NCBI GenBank assembly: GCA_937901255.1
Contig: CALCHN010000021.1
Coordinates: forward strand, 1 to 40,009
Length of the DNA: 40,009 bases
Direction: 5' to 3'
Source of the DNA: an uncultured Flavobacteriales bacterium
Lineage (GTDB): Bacteria; Bacteroidota; Bacteroidia; Flavobacteriales_E; Vicingaceae
Part shown: positions 1 through 9,096 of the stretch, one piece after another
How the letters are laid out: every line of letters starts with the position of its first letter
Numbering within the stretch: position 1 is the first letter of the stretch
The notes under the pieces: generated by a model
Databases searched by the model: none
Told to the model about the DNA's origin: nothing
Seen by the model: only the letters and a program-made list of their open reading frames with translations
Position numbers and translations under genes: made by a program

Positions 1-24
1 AAAATGAATTAAAATTTATAAATT

Positions 25-765
25 ATGGAGAACAATAATTTTATTAAGAGTCCGATAGAGCAAGCTGCTCCATTTAGCGGAACAATGGTAAAAACCTTTA
101 TGTCTAATGTATTTAGTTACATGGCTTCTGCCCTAGCTATTACAGGTATTATATCTTACTGGTTCGGAACAGACTTAGAATTAGTAGGCATGTTATTCAG
201 TCCAACTGCTGAAGGAGGCGTTAGTATGAATATGCTTGGTTACATTGTAATGTTTGCTCCATTAGGCTTTGTATTACTGATGTCTTTTGGTTTTCAAAAG
301 CTTTCTTCCATGGCAATGGTTATCTTATTTATCATCTACTCTGCCATTATGGGCGTAAGTTTAAGTACCATCTTTTTAGTTTATACCGCTAGTTCTATTT
401 TTATGACTTTTTTCATAACTGCCGGAACTTTTGGGGTAATGGCTTTCTTGGGTTATACTACTAAAACCGATTTAACCAAATTTGGTTCTATTTTAATGAT
501 GGGACTTATTGGGATTATCATCGCAAGTGTAGTAAATATGTTTATGGGCAGCGAAACCATGGATTACATCATTAGCATTTTAGGTGTGTTAATCTTTACT
601 GGACTTACTGCTTATGATGTTCAGAAACTAAAAAGAATTGGAACTGGTGTAGAATATGGAACTGACGAAACGAATAAATTAGCCATTATGGGAGCGTTAA
701 ACCTTTACTTAGATTTCGTGAATCTTTTCTTATTCTTACTAAGATTTTTAGGAGATAGAAAGTAA
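25..765 (+). CDS. Bax inhibitor-1/YccA family membrane protein
   Basis: 246-residue, very hydrophobic protein with about seven predicted membrane segments, ending in a basic tail. The length, the spacing of helices and the late segment with TGLTAYDVQKLK followed by a final hydrophobic helix fit the Bax inhibitor-1 (BI-1/YccA/YbhL) family of inner-membrane proteins. In E. coli, YccA interacts with the FtsH protease; other bacterial members conduct calcium in a pH-dependent way. The role here is not known. The ATG at 25 is the first in frame after an AT-rich leader, and the gene is complete. A strong intrinsic terminator follows at 791-828, so it is probably a single-gene unit at this end. Family call is confident; function is inferred from the family only. 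Confidence 0.85.
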   Translation: MENNNFIKSPIEQAAPFSGTMVKTFMSNVFSYMASALAITGIISYWFGTDLELVGMLFSPTAEGGVSMNMLGYIVMFAPLGFVLLMSFGFQKLSSMAMVILFIIYSAIMGVSLSTIFLVYTASSIFMTFFITAGTFGVMAFLGYTTKTDLTKFGSILMMGLIGIIIASVVNMFMGSETMDYIISILGVLIFTGLTAYDVQKLKRIGTGVEYGTDETNKLAIMGALNLYLDFVNLFLFLLRFLGDRK

Positions 766-790
766 ATTTCCACAATAAAAACAACTCATT

Positions 791-828
791 AAGCCTAATT
801 GGACTGAAAAACCAATTAGGCTTTTTTT
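791..828 (+). terminator. Rho-independent terminator after the BI-1 gene
   Basis: Perfect 12-bp inverted repeat: AAGCCTAATTGG at 791-802 and its complement at 812-823, with a 9-nt loop and a run of T from 822. It lies between convergent genes (BI-1 on plus, DUF6973-like on minus) and may serve both directions, since A-runs also precede the left arm. Confidence 0.85.
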
Positions 829-860
829 ATTGTTAGTACAAAGTATATTATTTCTAATCT

Positions 861-1463
861 CTAATTTGAACCAACCAAACATTTGTTATTTTCCCATTTT
901 CCTATTAAAGTTTCTTTAGGAATAATTTCTCCTTCACAAGTTAAATATTCGCCTTGATTATTCATTTTTAAAACCTTACATTCTCCATTTAAAACAGCTT
1001 TTATTACAGCTTCTTTAGTTGCCTCTACCGAAGTATTTTTTCCAATTTCTATGCCTACCTCATTATTAAAAAAATCCATTTCCGAACTAATTTTATCAGG
1101 GATAGCACCATCTTCATACTCTCCATTTTTAAAGGCTTTATAATTACCTTTTTCATGGGCATTTCCTAATCTTTTAGCTCTTCTATGTCCAATTTCTTGT
1201 GTTAAGCGTGCCATCCAATAAGCATGTCTAAATGCATCAATTTGGCCTCCATTTCCGCTGCCTTTCAAAATAGTGTCTTTTTTTAATTGATTCACTATTT
1301 TTTTAGTTTCTATGGTTGCTTTTTTTGCTTTTTTTAATGCAAAAGGATGTTTAACCGCCCACCACTTTTCAGGACAACTCACTTCTTTAGTATTTATTTT
1401 ATCATTTTGAGCAACTGAAAATGAAGCGAATAAATAAATTATTAAAAAAAATAAAATTTTCAT
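861..1463 (-). CDS. Secreted DUF6973-like protein
   Basis: 200 residues. The first 18 form a typical signal peptide ending in VAQ, so the protein is exported. The middle carries the sequence GNGGQIDAFRHAYWMARL, then a G-x-x-x-A-x-x-x-G-x-x-HE block and MDFFNNEVG. That ordered set (DAFRHA...HE...MD..NN..G) is what I recognise as the DUF6973 domain, found in scattered secreted or toxin-like bacterial proteins; its activity is not established to my knowledge. The invariant-looking His, Glu and Asn residues would suit a hydrolase or metal site, but that is inference. Monocistronic on the minus strand, divergent from the E2 gene. The ATG at 1463 is chosen because it begins the signal peptide. Confidence 0.6.
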   Translation of the reverse strand: MKILFFLIIYLFASFSVAQNDKINTKEVSCPEKWWAVKHPFALKKAKKATIETKKIVNQLKKDTILKGSGNGGQIDAFRHAYWMARLTQEIGHRRAKRLGNAHEKGNYKAFKNGEYEDGAIPDKISSEMDFFNNEVGIEIGKNTSVEATKEAVIKAVLNGECKVLKMNNQGEYLTCEGEIIPKETLIGKWENNKCLVGSN

Positions 1464-1543
1464 ATTACTGAAACTAACAAATTGTGTAAAAGTTTAGAGC
1501 CAAAATACTTAAAATTTAGCTTAAAAAAATAGAAATTTTACGC

Positions 1544-1551
1544 TACATTTG
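1544..1551 (+). promoter_or_regulatory. Bacteroidota -7 box upstream of E2
   Basis: TACATTTG matches the Bacteroidota -7 consensus TAnnTTTG. It sits 30 bp before the ATG at 1582. It also covers the upstream in-frame TTG at 1549, which would put a start codon inside the promoter; this supports the 1582 start. No clear TTTG -33 box is visible. Confidence 0.55.
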
Positions 1552-1581
1552 TGCTTCATTAAATTTAAACAGTTAATAAAA

Positions 1582-2931
1582 ATGGCTCAAGTTGAATTGA
1601 TTATGCCTAAAATGGGCGAAAGTGTTGCAGAAGCAACCATTACAAATTGGTTAAAAGAAGAAGGTGACACCATAGAATTGGATGAAGCGGTTGTTGAAAT
1701 TGCAACAGACAAAGTAGATTCTGAAGTTCCTTCTACCACTGAAGGTGTGTTGATAAAAAAGCTTTTTAATGAAGGCGATGTAGTTCAGGTTGGTCAGGCA
1801 ATAGCCATTATTGGTAGCGAAGGAGAAGCTGCTGCTCCATCTCCTGCAGCAGCCCCCGAAACAAAAACTGCTGAACCAGCAGTTGCAGCTCCGGTAGCGT
1901 CAACTCCTGTAAGTTCTTCATCAGAAAAAATTGGAAAAACTTCTGATTCAGGAAGATTTTACTCTCCATTAGTTAGAAGTATTGCCGAAACTGAAGGAAT
2001 TGCTCTTAATGAATTAGAACAAATTGAAGGAACAGGCAATGGAGGTAGAGTTACTAAAACCGATATTTTAAATTATATTCCTAACAGAGGACAACAAACT
2101 GCTGCAGCCGTTAAAGCTGAACCTGCAAAAGCTACAAATGGTGCTGAAACACCAAAACAAACTCCTCCTACTACATCATCTACACCAGCACCTGCTAAGA
2201 AACCAGTAATGCTTATGGAAGGTGATGAGATTGTAGAAATGGACAGAATGAGAAAGATTATTGCTCACCACATGGTTGAGTCTAAACATACTTCGCCTCA
2301 CGTTACTTCTTATGTTGAAGCAGATGTTACCAATATTGTAATGTGGAGAAATAAAGTAAAGAATGAGTTTGAGAAAAAAGAAAATGAAAAAATTACCTTC
2401 ACTCCTATTTTTATAGAAGCTATTGTAAAAGCTATAAAAGACTTTCCAGATATTAATATTAGTGTTGATGGAGAAAACATCATTAAAAGAAAACACATAA
2501 ATATTGGAATGGCAGCAGCACTTCCTTCAGGAAACTTAATTGTTCCTGTTATTAAAGATGCTGATAGATATAATTTAGTTGGATTAACAAAAGCTGTGAA
2601 TGATTTAGCCAACAGAGCAAGAACTAATCAACTTAAACCAGATGAAATTTCGGGAGGAACATACACATTAACTAATGTTGGTTCTTTTGGTAACGTAATG
2701 GGTACGCCAATTATTAGTCAGCCACAAGTTGCCATTATGGCGGTTGGAGCAATACAAAAAAAACCAGCAGTAATTGAAACACCAAACGGAGATGCCATAG
2801 CTATAAGACATAAAATGTTTTTATCGCATGCATACGACCATAGAGTAGTTGATGGTGCTTTAGGTGGTAGATTTGTAAGACGTGTTGCCGATTATTTAGA
2901 ACAATTTGACATTAACAGAAGTTTATATTAA
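1582..2931 (+). CDS. 2-oxoacid dehydrogenase E2 (dihydrolipoyl acyltransferase)
   Basis: 449 residues from the ATG at 1582. Domains in order: lipoyl domain (about 1-78) with the lipoylated lysine in EIATDKVDSEV (K44), an Ala/Pro-rich linker, a peripheral E3/E1-binding domain (about 120-165, SPLVRS...EGTGNGGRVTKTDIL), a second Pro/Ala/Thr-rich linker, and the catalytic acyltransferase domain (about 215-449) with the active-site motif DHRVVDG (H420, D424). It transfers acyl groups from E1 to CoA in a pyruvate- or branched-chain-type complex. The single lipoyl domain and KMGESVAEA start are common to branched-chain and generic Bacteroidota E2s, so the substrate is not decided here. No E1 gene is adjacent; an E3 (lpd) starts at 39036. 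Starting at the upstream TTG (1549) would overlap the promoter. Confidence 0.9.
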   Translation: MAQVELIMPKMGESVAEATITNWLKEEGDTIELDEAVVEIATDKVDSEVPSTTEGVLIKKLFNEGDVVQVGQAIAIIGSEGEAAAPSPAAAPETKTAEPAVAAPVASTPVSSSSEKIGKTSDSGRFYSPLVRSIAETEGIALNELEQIEGTGNGGRVTKTDILNYIPNRGQQTAAAVKAEPAKATNGAETPKQTPPTTSSTPAPAKKPVMLMEGDEIVEMDRMRKIIAHHMVESKHTSPHVTSYVEADVTNIVMWRNKVKNEFEKKENEKITFTPIFIEAIVKAIKDFPDINISVDGENIIKRKHINIGMAAALPSGNLIVPVIKDADRYNLVGLTKAVNDLANRARTNQLKPDEISGGTYTLTNVGSFGNVMGTPIISQPQVAIMAVGAIQKKPAVIETPNGDAIAIRHKMFLSHAYDHRVVDGALGGRFVRRVADYLEQFDINRSLY

Positions 2932-2966
2932 TTCTGTTACTATCAATAATTTAAACGATTATTTAT

Positions 2967-2997
2967 TTTGTATGTTTAAACAAATAAAATATATTTG
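2967..2997 (+). promoter_or_regulatory. Consensus Bacteroidota promoter for the PorE-like cluster
   Basis: TTTG at 2967-2970, a 19-bp spacer, and TATATTTG at 2990-2997: both the -33 and the -7 box of the Bacteroidota major sigma factor are present at normal spacing. The resulting transcript would have a leader of about 95 nt before the ATG at 3098 and could run through the three tandem PorE-like genes. Confidence 0.7.
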
Positions 2998-3097
2998 CAC
3001 TGTGTCTCATACATTATTTTACTTAAAATTTTAAAGTAACTTATTAATATATAACAAAACTTACATACCACACTTTATCAAGATATATAATATACAT

Positions 3098-5374
3098 ATG
3101 AAAAAAATAGCTTTATTATCTGTTCTAATTTGCATAGCAACATTAAGCTTTGCCCAAGACAATTTCAGACAAAAATTCCTAGAAGCTAATACCCTTATGG
3201 AAGAAAGCTCTTACAATGTTGCTCTTCCTATTTGGTTAAAATTAAGTATAGAAGAACCTGATAATTTTAATATCAATTATAAAATTGGTATTTGTTATAT
3301 GAATTCGGCAAACGAAAAAGCAAAAGCATTAGATTATTTAATTAAAGCATCTCAAAATACAACTTCTAATTACGATCCTTTTTCACACTCAGAAAAAAGT
3401 GCTCCTTTAGAAGCTTTGTTCTATGTTGGTAGAGCTTATCATTTAAATTATGAGTTTGATGCTGCAATAATGAATTACAATACTTTTAAAGGAAAAATAA
3501 CAAAAAAACATTACTTGTTTAATGAAATAGATCGTTATTTAGCCCAAGCACAGTTTGCTAAAGAATTAGTTGCAAACCCTGTAAATATCATTCTTAAAAA
3601 CATCGACCAACCTATCAACTCTGCTTATGCAGATTATAGCCCTGTAATTTCTATTGACGAATCTAGTATTTACTTCACCTCTAGAAGATTAAGACCTGAT
3701 AGCTCTAATTATTACATTACTGATGATTTTGATGGTAAACATTTTGAAGACATTTATGTTTCTCATAATTATGATGGCGTTTGGACTGCACCTGAATTGC
3801 TAAACATAAATACTGACGGACATTTAGCTACTGTAAATATTTCTGCTGATGGACAAACACTTTTTGTTTATCGTGATGATAATGGTGATGGAAATATTTA
3901 CACAACAACAAAAGATGAAAATGACCAATGGGGAAATTTAGTGAAATTAGGTTCTGATATCAATACTGAATACAAAGAATCTCATGCTCATATTACTCCT
4001 GATGGAAATGTATTATATTTTATTAGCGATAGAAAAAAAGGCGGATTAGGCGGACAAGATATTTATTTCTGTAAAAAATTACCTACTGGTGATTGGGGAT
4101 TGGCTCAAAATGCAGGAAGCGTGCTAAATACTCCTTATGATGAAGATGGTATTTTCTTACATCCTGATGGAAAAACTATCTACTTCTCCTCTAAAGGTCA
4201 TAATAGTATGGGTGGTTTTGATATTTTTTATGCTGAATTAGATGAAACAGGTAATTGGGGAACTCCTAAAAATATGGGCTATCCAGTAAATTCTGCCGAT
4301 GATGATGTTTTCTTTGTTACTTCTACAGATGGAAAAAGAGCATATTACTCTTCCTTTAAACAAGAAGGTTTTGGTGAGAAAGACATTTATGTAATTACAC
4401 TTGTTGATGCTCAAGAAAAACCACTTACCTTGCTAACAGGTTTCTTAAAAGTAGCTGGTTTTGATGAAACCCCAGAAAGTGCTATAATTACTGTTACCGA
4501 TAATGAAACAGGAAATTTAGTTGGTAGATATGTTCCAAGAAAAAAAGATGGTAAATTTAGTATTATCTTAAACCCAGGAGGCGATTACCACATTGAGTAT
4601 GCAGCAGAAAGTTACACCATGGAAGAAGATATTTATATTCCACCAGTTTCTGCTTACAATGAAATTAACAGAGGTATTGATTTAAAAGATGTGGTTTTTG
4701 GTGATGTACAAAATACTGATACAAATACTGATACAAATACTGATACTAAATCAGACCCTAAAACTGATAACAAAGAAGATGTTGTTGCTTTGAAAAATGA
4801 AATCAAAAATTTAAAGAAACAAATTAAAGACTTAGAAAATGAGTTAGCTAAGAAACCTACTACAACTACTTCAACTGGTGATGATAGTGAAAAAGTTAAA
4901 GACCTTCAAAATGAAGTGAATGCTTTAAAAAATCAAATTGCTGAATTGAAAAAACAAGGCAATAATAACGATTTCACCCCTACTCCAACAGAAGTTAAAG
5001 ATGCTATTGCTCATTACCAAGAATTTTTTAACTACAATGTTTCTAAAGTAAATACTGCTAGTGCTAAGTATGTAGAGATGCTTAACAAAGCTGTAGCTCA
5101 CGCCAAATCTAATGGCAAAGTAACTGTTGATATTGAATCAAGTGCTTCTAAAGTACCTACAAAAACTCATGGTTCTAATGCTAAACTAGCTTATAAAAGA
5201 GCTATTACTGCTCAAGAAACGGTAGTTAATTCACTAATTAACAAAGGTGTTGCAAGAGAGAATATACTTGTAAACAATGTTACAACTGGCGTTCAAGGTC
5301 CTGAGTACAATGGAGATTTTGCTAACAAAAAAATGTATGAGCAATATCAATATGTAATTATAAAAATTAAATAA
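3098..5374 (+). CDS. PorE-like envelope protein: TPR, PD40 propeller, CRD, OmpA-like C-terminus
   Basis: 758 residues with a signal peptide (1-19, ends SFAQ). TPR-like helices (about 25-145) precede a PD40/WD40-like beta-propeller (about 170-430; blades such as ADGQTLFVYRD, DGNVLYFISDRKKGG and DGKTIYFSSKGHNSMGG). A carboxypeptidase-regulatory-like beta domain follows (about 445-530), then a Thr/Asp repeat linker, a coiled coil (about 560-626), and a C-terminal OmpA-like domain (about 640-758). This domain order is that of PorE, a periplasmic T9SS component that anchors the machine to peptidoglycan. The terminal domain is unusual: where OmpA domains have a TD...R peptidoglycan motif it reads ESSASKVPT. 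It is followed 12 nt later by a paralogue. Role in T9SS or gliding is inferred from architecture. Confidence 0.7.
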   Translation: MKKIALLSVLICIATLSFAQDNFRQKFLEANTLMEESSYNVALPIWLKLSIEEPDNFNINYKIGICYMNSANEKAKALDYLIKASQNTTSNYDPFSHSEKSAPLEALFYVGRAYHLNYEFDAAIMNYNTFKGKITKKHYLFNEIDRYLAQAQFAKELVANPVNIILKNIDQPINSAYADYSPVISIDESSIYFTSRRLRPDSSNYYITDDFDGKHFEDIYVSHNYDGVWTAPELLNINTDGHLATVNISADGQTLFVYRDDNGDGNIYTTTKDENDQWGNLVKLGSDINTEYKESHAHITPDGNVLYFISDRKKGGLGGQDIYFCKKLPTGDWGLAQNAGSVLNTPYDEDGIFLHPDGKTIYFSSKGHNSMGGFDIFYAELDETGNWGTPKNMGYPVNSADDDVFFVTSTDGKRAYYSSFKQEGFGEKDIYVITLVDAQEKPLTLLTGFLKVAGFDETPESAIITVTDNETGNLVGRYVPRKKDGKFSIILNPGGDYHIEYAAESYTMEEDIYIPPVSAYNEINRGIDLKDVVFGDVQNTDTNTDTNTDTKSDPKTDNKEDVVALKNEIKNLKKQIKDLENELAKKPTTTTSTGDDSEKVKDLQNEVNALKNQIAELKKQGNNNDFTPTPTEVKDAIAHYQEFFNYNVSKVNTASAKYVEMLNKAVAHAKSNGKVTVDIESSASKVPTKTHGSNAKLAYKRAITAQETVVNSLINKGVARENILVNNVTTGVQGPEYNGDFANKKMYEQYQYVIIKIK
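4712..4747 (+). repeat. 12-bp in-frame microsatellite in the PorE-like linker
   Basis: Three perfect copies of AATACTGATACA, encoding the alternating Thr-Asp-Thr-Asn linker before the coiled coil. The unit length is a multiple of three, so copy changes would alter linker length without breaking the frame. Confidence 0.8.
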
Positions 5375-5386
5375 TCATTAATTTAA

Positions 5387-7498
5387 ATGCGAAATAATAG
5401 AACCATTTTCCCACATATCACTTTAGCATTTACTCTATTATTTTTTATTTTTAGTTACACTTTTGCTCAATCTGAAAAAAGAACCTTAAAGCAAGCCAGA
5501 AAGTACTTAGATGCCGAAAAATTTGAATTAGCTCAAGCAAAGTATGAAAAACTACTTGCTACAAATCCAACTAATGATGTCTATAATTTTGAAGCTGGGA
5601 TTGCTTACTTCTTTCCGCTACAGCAAAGAACCAAATCAATTCCCTTCTTTGAAAATGCTTTAAAAAATAGCTCAAAAGATACTATTCCAGAATTGTATTA
5701 TTATTTGGCAAGAGCTTATCATTATAATAATGAATATGATAAATCTTATAGAGCTTTTCAAAACTTCAAACCTTTTATAAATGAAAAATCTACTGCTGGT
5801 AGAAACCTTATAAAAGAAACCGATTATTTTATTGAAAGAAATCAAAATGGCGAATTTTTCTTAACTAACATTAACGAAGATGTAGCAATTACCAACCTCG
5901 GAAAAGTTATTAATTCCGAATATAGTGAATACGCACCTATTTTCAAGCCTAATGAAAAGGTTTTAATTTTCACTTCTAGAAGAAAAACCGATGACAATAA
6001 AATTGCTCCCGACACAAAACCCTACGAAAACATTTATGCTGCCAAGCTCAATAACAATAATTGGGAAATAATTACCGATAAAAATGAACTTTCAAAACAT
6101 TTACCTGAAAATTACAACTCTAAAAAACACAATGCTGGCATTATCTATTCTTCTGACGGAAAACGTTTGTACCTTTATAAAGAAGATAAAATTTGGCAAT
6201 CTGACCTAAAGGATAATAATTGGACAGAACTTAAAAAGCTAGAAAAATCTATTAACTCAAGTATTTACAACATACCAAGTATTAGCATATCTGCCGACAA
6301 TAAACAGTTATTTTTTGTTGCACTAAGAACAGATGGTTTTGGAGGTAAAGATATTTATAAAGCCACCCTTAACGACCAAGGCGAATGGAGTAACGTTGTT
6401 AATTTAGGAGATAAAATAAATACTAAATATGACGAAGATTCTCCTTACCTGTCTGAAGATGGAAAAACGCTATATTTCTCTTCACGCGGACATAAAGGTA
6501 TGGGAGGTTTTGATATTTTTAAATGTGAATTAGTGAATGGAGAATGGTCTGAACCAAAAAACTTAGGCATTCCTTATAATTCTCCAGCTGATGATATTTT
6601 CTTTATCCCACAAAGTGAAACGGAAGGATTTTTTGCTTCCTCTCGTAAACATGGTTTTGGCGAAATGGATATTTATGGCTACGCTCCTAAAAAAACCGAG
6701 CAGGAGTTTATTGTTGATGGCAACTTAACCGATAATAACAATAATCCTATTAATAAAGCTAAGTTATCATTAACTAACGCTGGAGAAACTATTGCTGCAA
6801 ACTTAGATGAAAATGGAAACTATTCGCTTTCGCAGAAAAATGCCGGAGAAACAAAATTAACCATAGAAAGTGGTGCTTTTAAAACGCAAAGTGTTTCGTT
6901 TAATATCCCTGAAGATGCTAACAAATCCAACATCAATACAATACTTTATCAAGAAAAATTTGACACTAAAACCTATCAATATTTAACCGTTAGTTCGGAA
7001 GAGTTAAACCTTAATATTACGGATACATTGGTTATAGATGATGCTTTAGCTCAAAATAATGATAATACAAATGTTAATGATGAAAACAACACTAGCAATA
7101 CAATCGAAGATATTAATATCAAACCTGTTTTAAAATCTTATAAAGAGTTGTTCACCTACAAAAACACTGGCCTCAATAGCAATAAAAATGAATTTGCAGC
7201 CTTAATAAATGCCGCTATTGAGCAACTTAAAACAAATGATAAAATTCACATTAATATAGAAGCAAGTGCATCAACTGTTCCTGTTTCTAGCTATCCTTCA
7301 AACAAAGCATTAGCAACTGCTCGTTTAAACAAAACAAAGGAAATTTTATTAAACATACTTACTGAAAAAGGAATTGATAAATCTAAAATTATATTTAATA
7401 AAACTAGTAGTTTAGTTCAAGGACCAACTTATGCAAACGACTCTGAAAATATTTCTAAATATGAACCTTATCAATATGTAATAATTGAATTAAAATAG
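5387..7498 (+). CDS. PorE-like envelope protein, second paralogue
   Basis: 703 residues, signal peptide to about residue 27 (ends TFAQ). Same architecture as the gene 12 nt upstream: TPR-like segment (about 33-145), PD40 propeller (about 165-430, with DGKTLYFSSRGHKGMGGFD), a regulatory-like beta domain (about 440-520) and an OmpA-like C-terminus (about 580-703). It lacks the long coiled coil, replaced by an Asn/Asp-rich linker. The C-terminal domain again has SASTVP in place of the normal peptidoglycan-binding motif and ends YQYVIIELK, matching YQYVIIKIK in its neighbour, so the two are clearly duplicated. Probably co-transcribed with the first gene. Function is inferred as a periplasmic scaffold linked to outer-membrane or T9SS machinery. 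Confidence 0.7.
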   Translation: MRNNRTIFPHITLAFTLLFFIFSYTFAQSEKRTLKQARKYLDAEKFELAQAKYEKLLATNPTNDVYNFEAGIAYFFPLQQRTKSIPFFENALKNSSKDTIPELYYYLARAYHYNNEYDKSYRAFQNFKPFINEKSTAGRNLIKETDYFIERNQNGEFFLTNINEDVAITNLGKVINSEYSEYAPIFKPNEKVLIFTSRRKTDDNKIAPDTKPYENIYAAKLNNNNWEIITDKNELSKHLPENYNSKKHNAGIIYSSDGKRLYLYKEDKIWQSDLKDNNWTELKKLEKSINSSIYNIPSISISADNKQLFFVALRTDGFGGKDIYKATLNDQGEWSNVVNLGDKINTKYDEDSPYLSEDGKTLYFSSRGHKGMGGFDIFKCELVNGEWSEPKNLGIPYNSPADDIFFIPQSETEGFFASSRKHGFGEMDIYGYAPKKTEQEFIVDGNLTDNNNNPINKAKLSLTNAGETIAANLDENGNYSLSQKNAGETKLTIESGAFKTQSVSFNIPEDANKSNINTILYQEKFDTKTYQYLTVSSEELNLNITDTLVIDDALAQNNDNTNVNDENNTSNTIEDINIKPVLKSYKELFTYKNTGLNSNKNEFAALINAAIEQLKTNDKIHINIEASASTVPVSSYPSNKALATARLNKTKEILLNILTEKGIDKSKIIFNKTSSLVQGPTYANDSENISKYEPYQYVIIELK

Positions 7499-7538
7499 TT
7501 TTTACATTTGGTATTAAGTTTGTATCTTTCCAAAAAAA

Positions 7539-9080
7539 TTGAACAACTTAAAATACATATTAACTCTATTACTCACAAGCTTAGTATTTACAAGCTTTTC
7601 CCAGCGTGTTGACCCTGAGGAAGCTGCCGAACATTTTAAGTATGGTAACTTTATAGATGCTCTTGTTGTCTATCAAAAGTTAATGGAAAAAGACCCTAAA
7701 AATCCTGAATATCCTTTTAAAGCAGGTTTTTGTGTGTTACACATCAATAGCGATAAAACTAAAGCTGTCAAATATTTAGAATCTGCTTCAGAAAAAAAAT
7801 CAGACCCCGATGTAGATTTTTACCTAGCTAAAGCCTATCACTACAACCTTAAGTTAGATGAAGCCATTGAGACAATGGAAAAATATAAAAAATCTGAAGG
7901 AGGAACATTAAAAGAGCAAGCGGATAGAGAGATAGAAATGATGAAAAACGCTAAAAAATTAGTTGTTAGCCCTATTGATATTAGTTTTGAAAATGTTGGA
8001 GAGTTAATTAATTCTGAATATCCAGATTATTACCCTTTTGTTACCCCAAATGAATCTACCATTTATTTTACCACCAGAAGAAAAGGCGTAGTTGGTGGAA
8101 TGAGAGAATTTGATGGTTACTATTCTTCCGATGTGTTTTATTCTGTAGTTGAAAATGGTGAGTTTGTAAAAGCAAAAGGTGCCGGAATGATGGTCAACTC
8201 TGCTTATGATGAGCAAGTTGTTGGGCTTTCTTACAATGCCGATTTACTTTTTGTTTATCTCGATCATATTAAAGATTATGGAGATATTTACACTTCTAAA
8301 ATTGTAAAAGGAAGACCTAGGAAAATTGAAATAATGGACAAAAGCGTCAACTCTAAAGAATTTGAAAGTGCTGCCACTATTTCTGCTGATGGAAATACCC
8401 TTTTCTTTGCAAGTAGAAGAGATGGCGGTTTGGGTGGTAAAGATATTTGGATGACCAGAAAATCACCAACAGGCGAATGGGCTGAACCTCAAAACTTAGG
8501 ACCAAACATCAATACACCTTTTGATGAAGATTTTCCAAACTTATTTTATGATGGCTCTACCCTATACTTTTCCTCTAAAGGGCATAACAGTATGGGAGGT
8601 TTCGATTTTTTTAAATCTACTTGGAATGCTGAAACTAACGAATGGTCGTTGGCAGAAAATATTGGCTTTCCGTTAAACACTCCTGAAGATAATGTATGTA
8701 TTTCTTTTACAGAAGATAAAAGACACGCTTATGTTTCTGCTTGGAGAAAAGATTCTTATGGCGATTTAGACATCTATAAAGTTAAATTTAATGAGTATGA
8801 TGAAAGACAAACCATCATTAAATCTAAAATTGTAAAAGAAGGAACTGACGAAGTAATTACTGATGCCTTTGTAATTGTTACCGACAATAGAACTCAAGAA
8901 GAAATAGGAAACTATACTCCCAACTCTAAAAATGGAAGTTTTGTTATTACTCTAATACCAGGAAGTTATAATGTTATGATAGATGCTCCCGGTTTCGCTC
9001 CAAAAAGCGAAGACATACTTGTTAAAGGAAAAAGTGATTTTGAACAGTTTATCAATAAAGATTTTACTGTAACTCCTTAA
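7539..9080 (+). CDS. TPR/PD40 envelope protein, third paralogue without OmpA domain
   Basis: 513 residues starting at a TTG codon (7539); the signal peptide (to about residue 21, ends FSQ) begins directly there and no in-frame ATG precedes the mature part, so TTG is the best start. It has the TPR-like region (about 25-140), the PD40 propeller (about 150-420, including DGSTLYFSSKGHNSMGGFD), and a regulatory-like beta domain (about 425-513). It stops where the other two continue into an OmpA-like domain, so it cannot anchor to the wall in the same way. It follows the second paralogue by 40 bp and precedes the exonuclease gene by 16 bp. Probably a partner of the other two; the specific role is unknown. 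Confidence 0.65.
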   Translation: MNNLKYILTLLLTSLVFTSFSQRVDPEEAAEHFKYGNFIDALVVYQKLMEKDPKNPEYPFKAGFCVLHINSDKTKAVKYLESASEKKSDPDVDFYLAKAYHYNLKLDEAIETMEKYKKSEGGTLKEQADREIEMMKNAKKLVVSPIDISFENVGELINSEYPDYYPFVTPNESTIYFTTRRKGVVGGMREFDGYYSSDVFYSVVENGEFVKAKGAGMMVNSAYDEQVVGLSYNADLLFVYLDHIKDYGDIYTSKIVKGRPRKIEIMDKSVNSKEFESAATISADGNTLFFASRRDGGLGGKDIWMTRKSPTGEWAEPQNLGPNINTPFDEDFPNLFYDGSTLYFSSKGHNSMGGFDFFKSTWNAETNEWSLAENIGFPLNTPEDNVCISFTEDKRHAYVSAWRKDSYGDLDIYKVKFNEYDERQTIIKSKIVKEGTDEVITDAFVIVTDNRTQEEIGNYTPNSKNGSFVITLIPGSYNVMIDAPGFAPKSEDILVKGKSDFEQFINKDFTVTP

Positions 9081-9096
9081 ACAATTAAAAAATATT

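Noticed and set aside
2176..2612. Two antisense frames of about 100 codons inside the E2 gene
   Set aside because: They lie fully within the catalytic domain of a well-supported gene and have low-complexity, Phe/Asn/Ser-rich translations.
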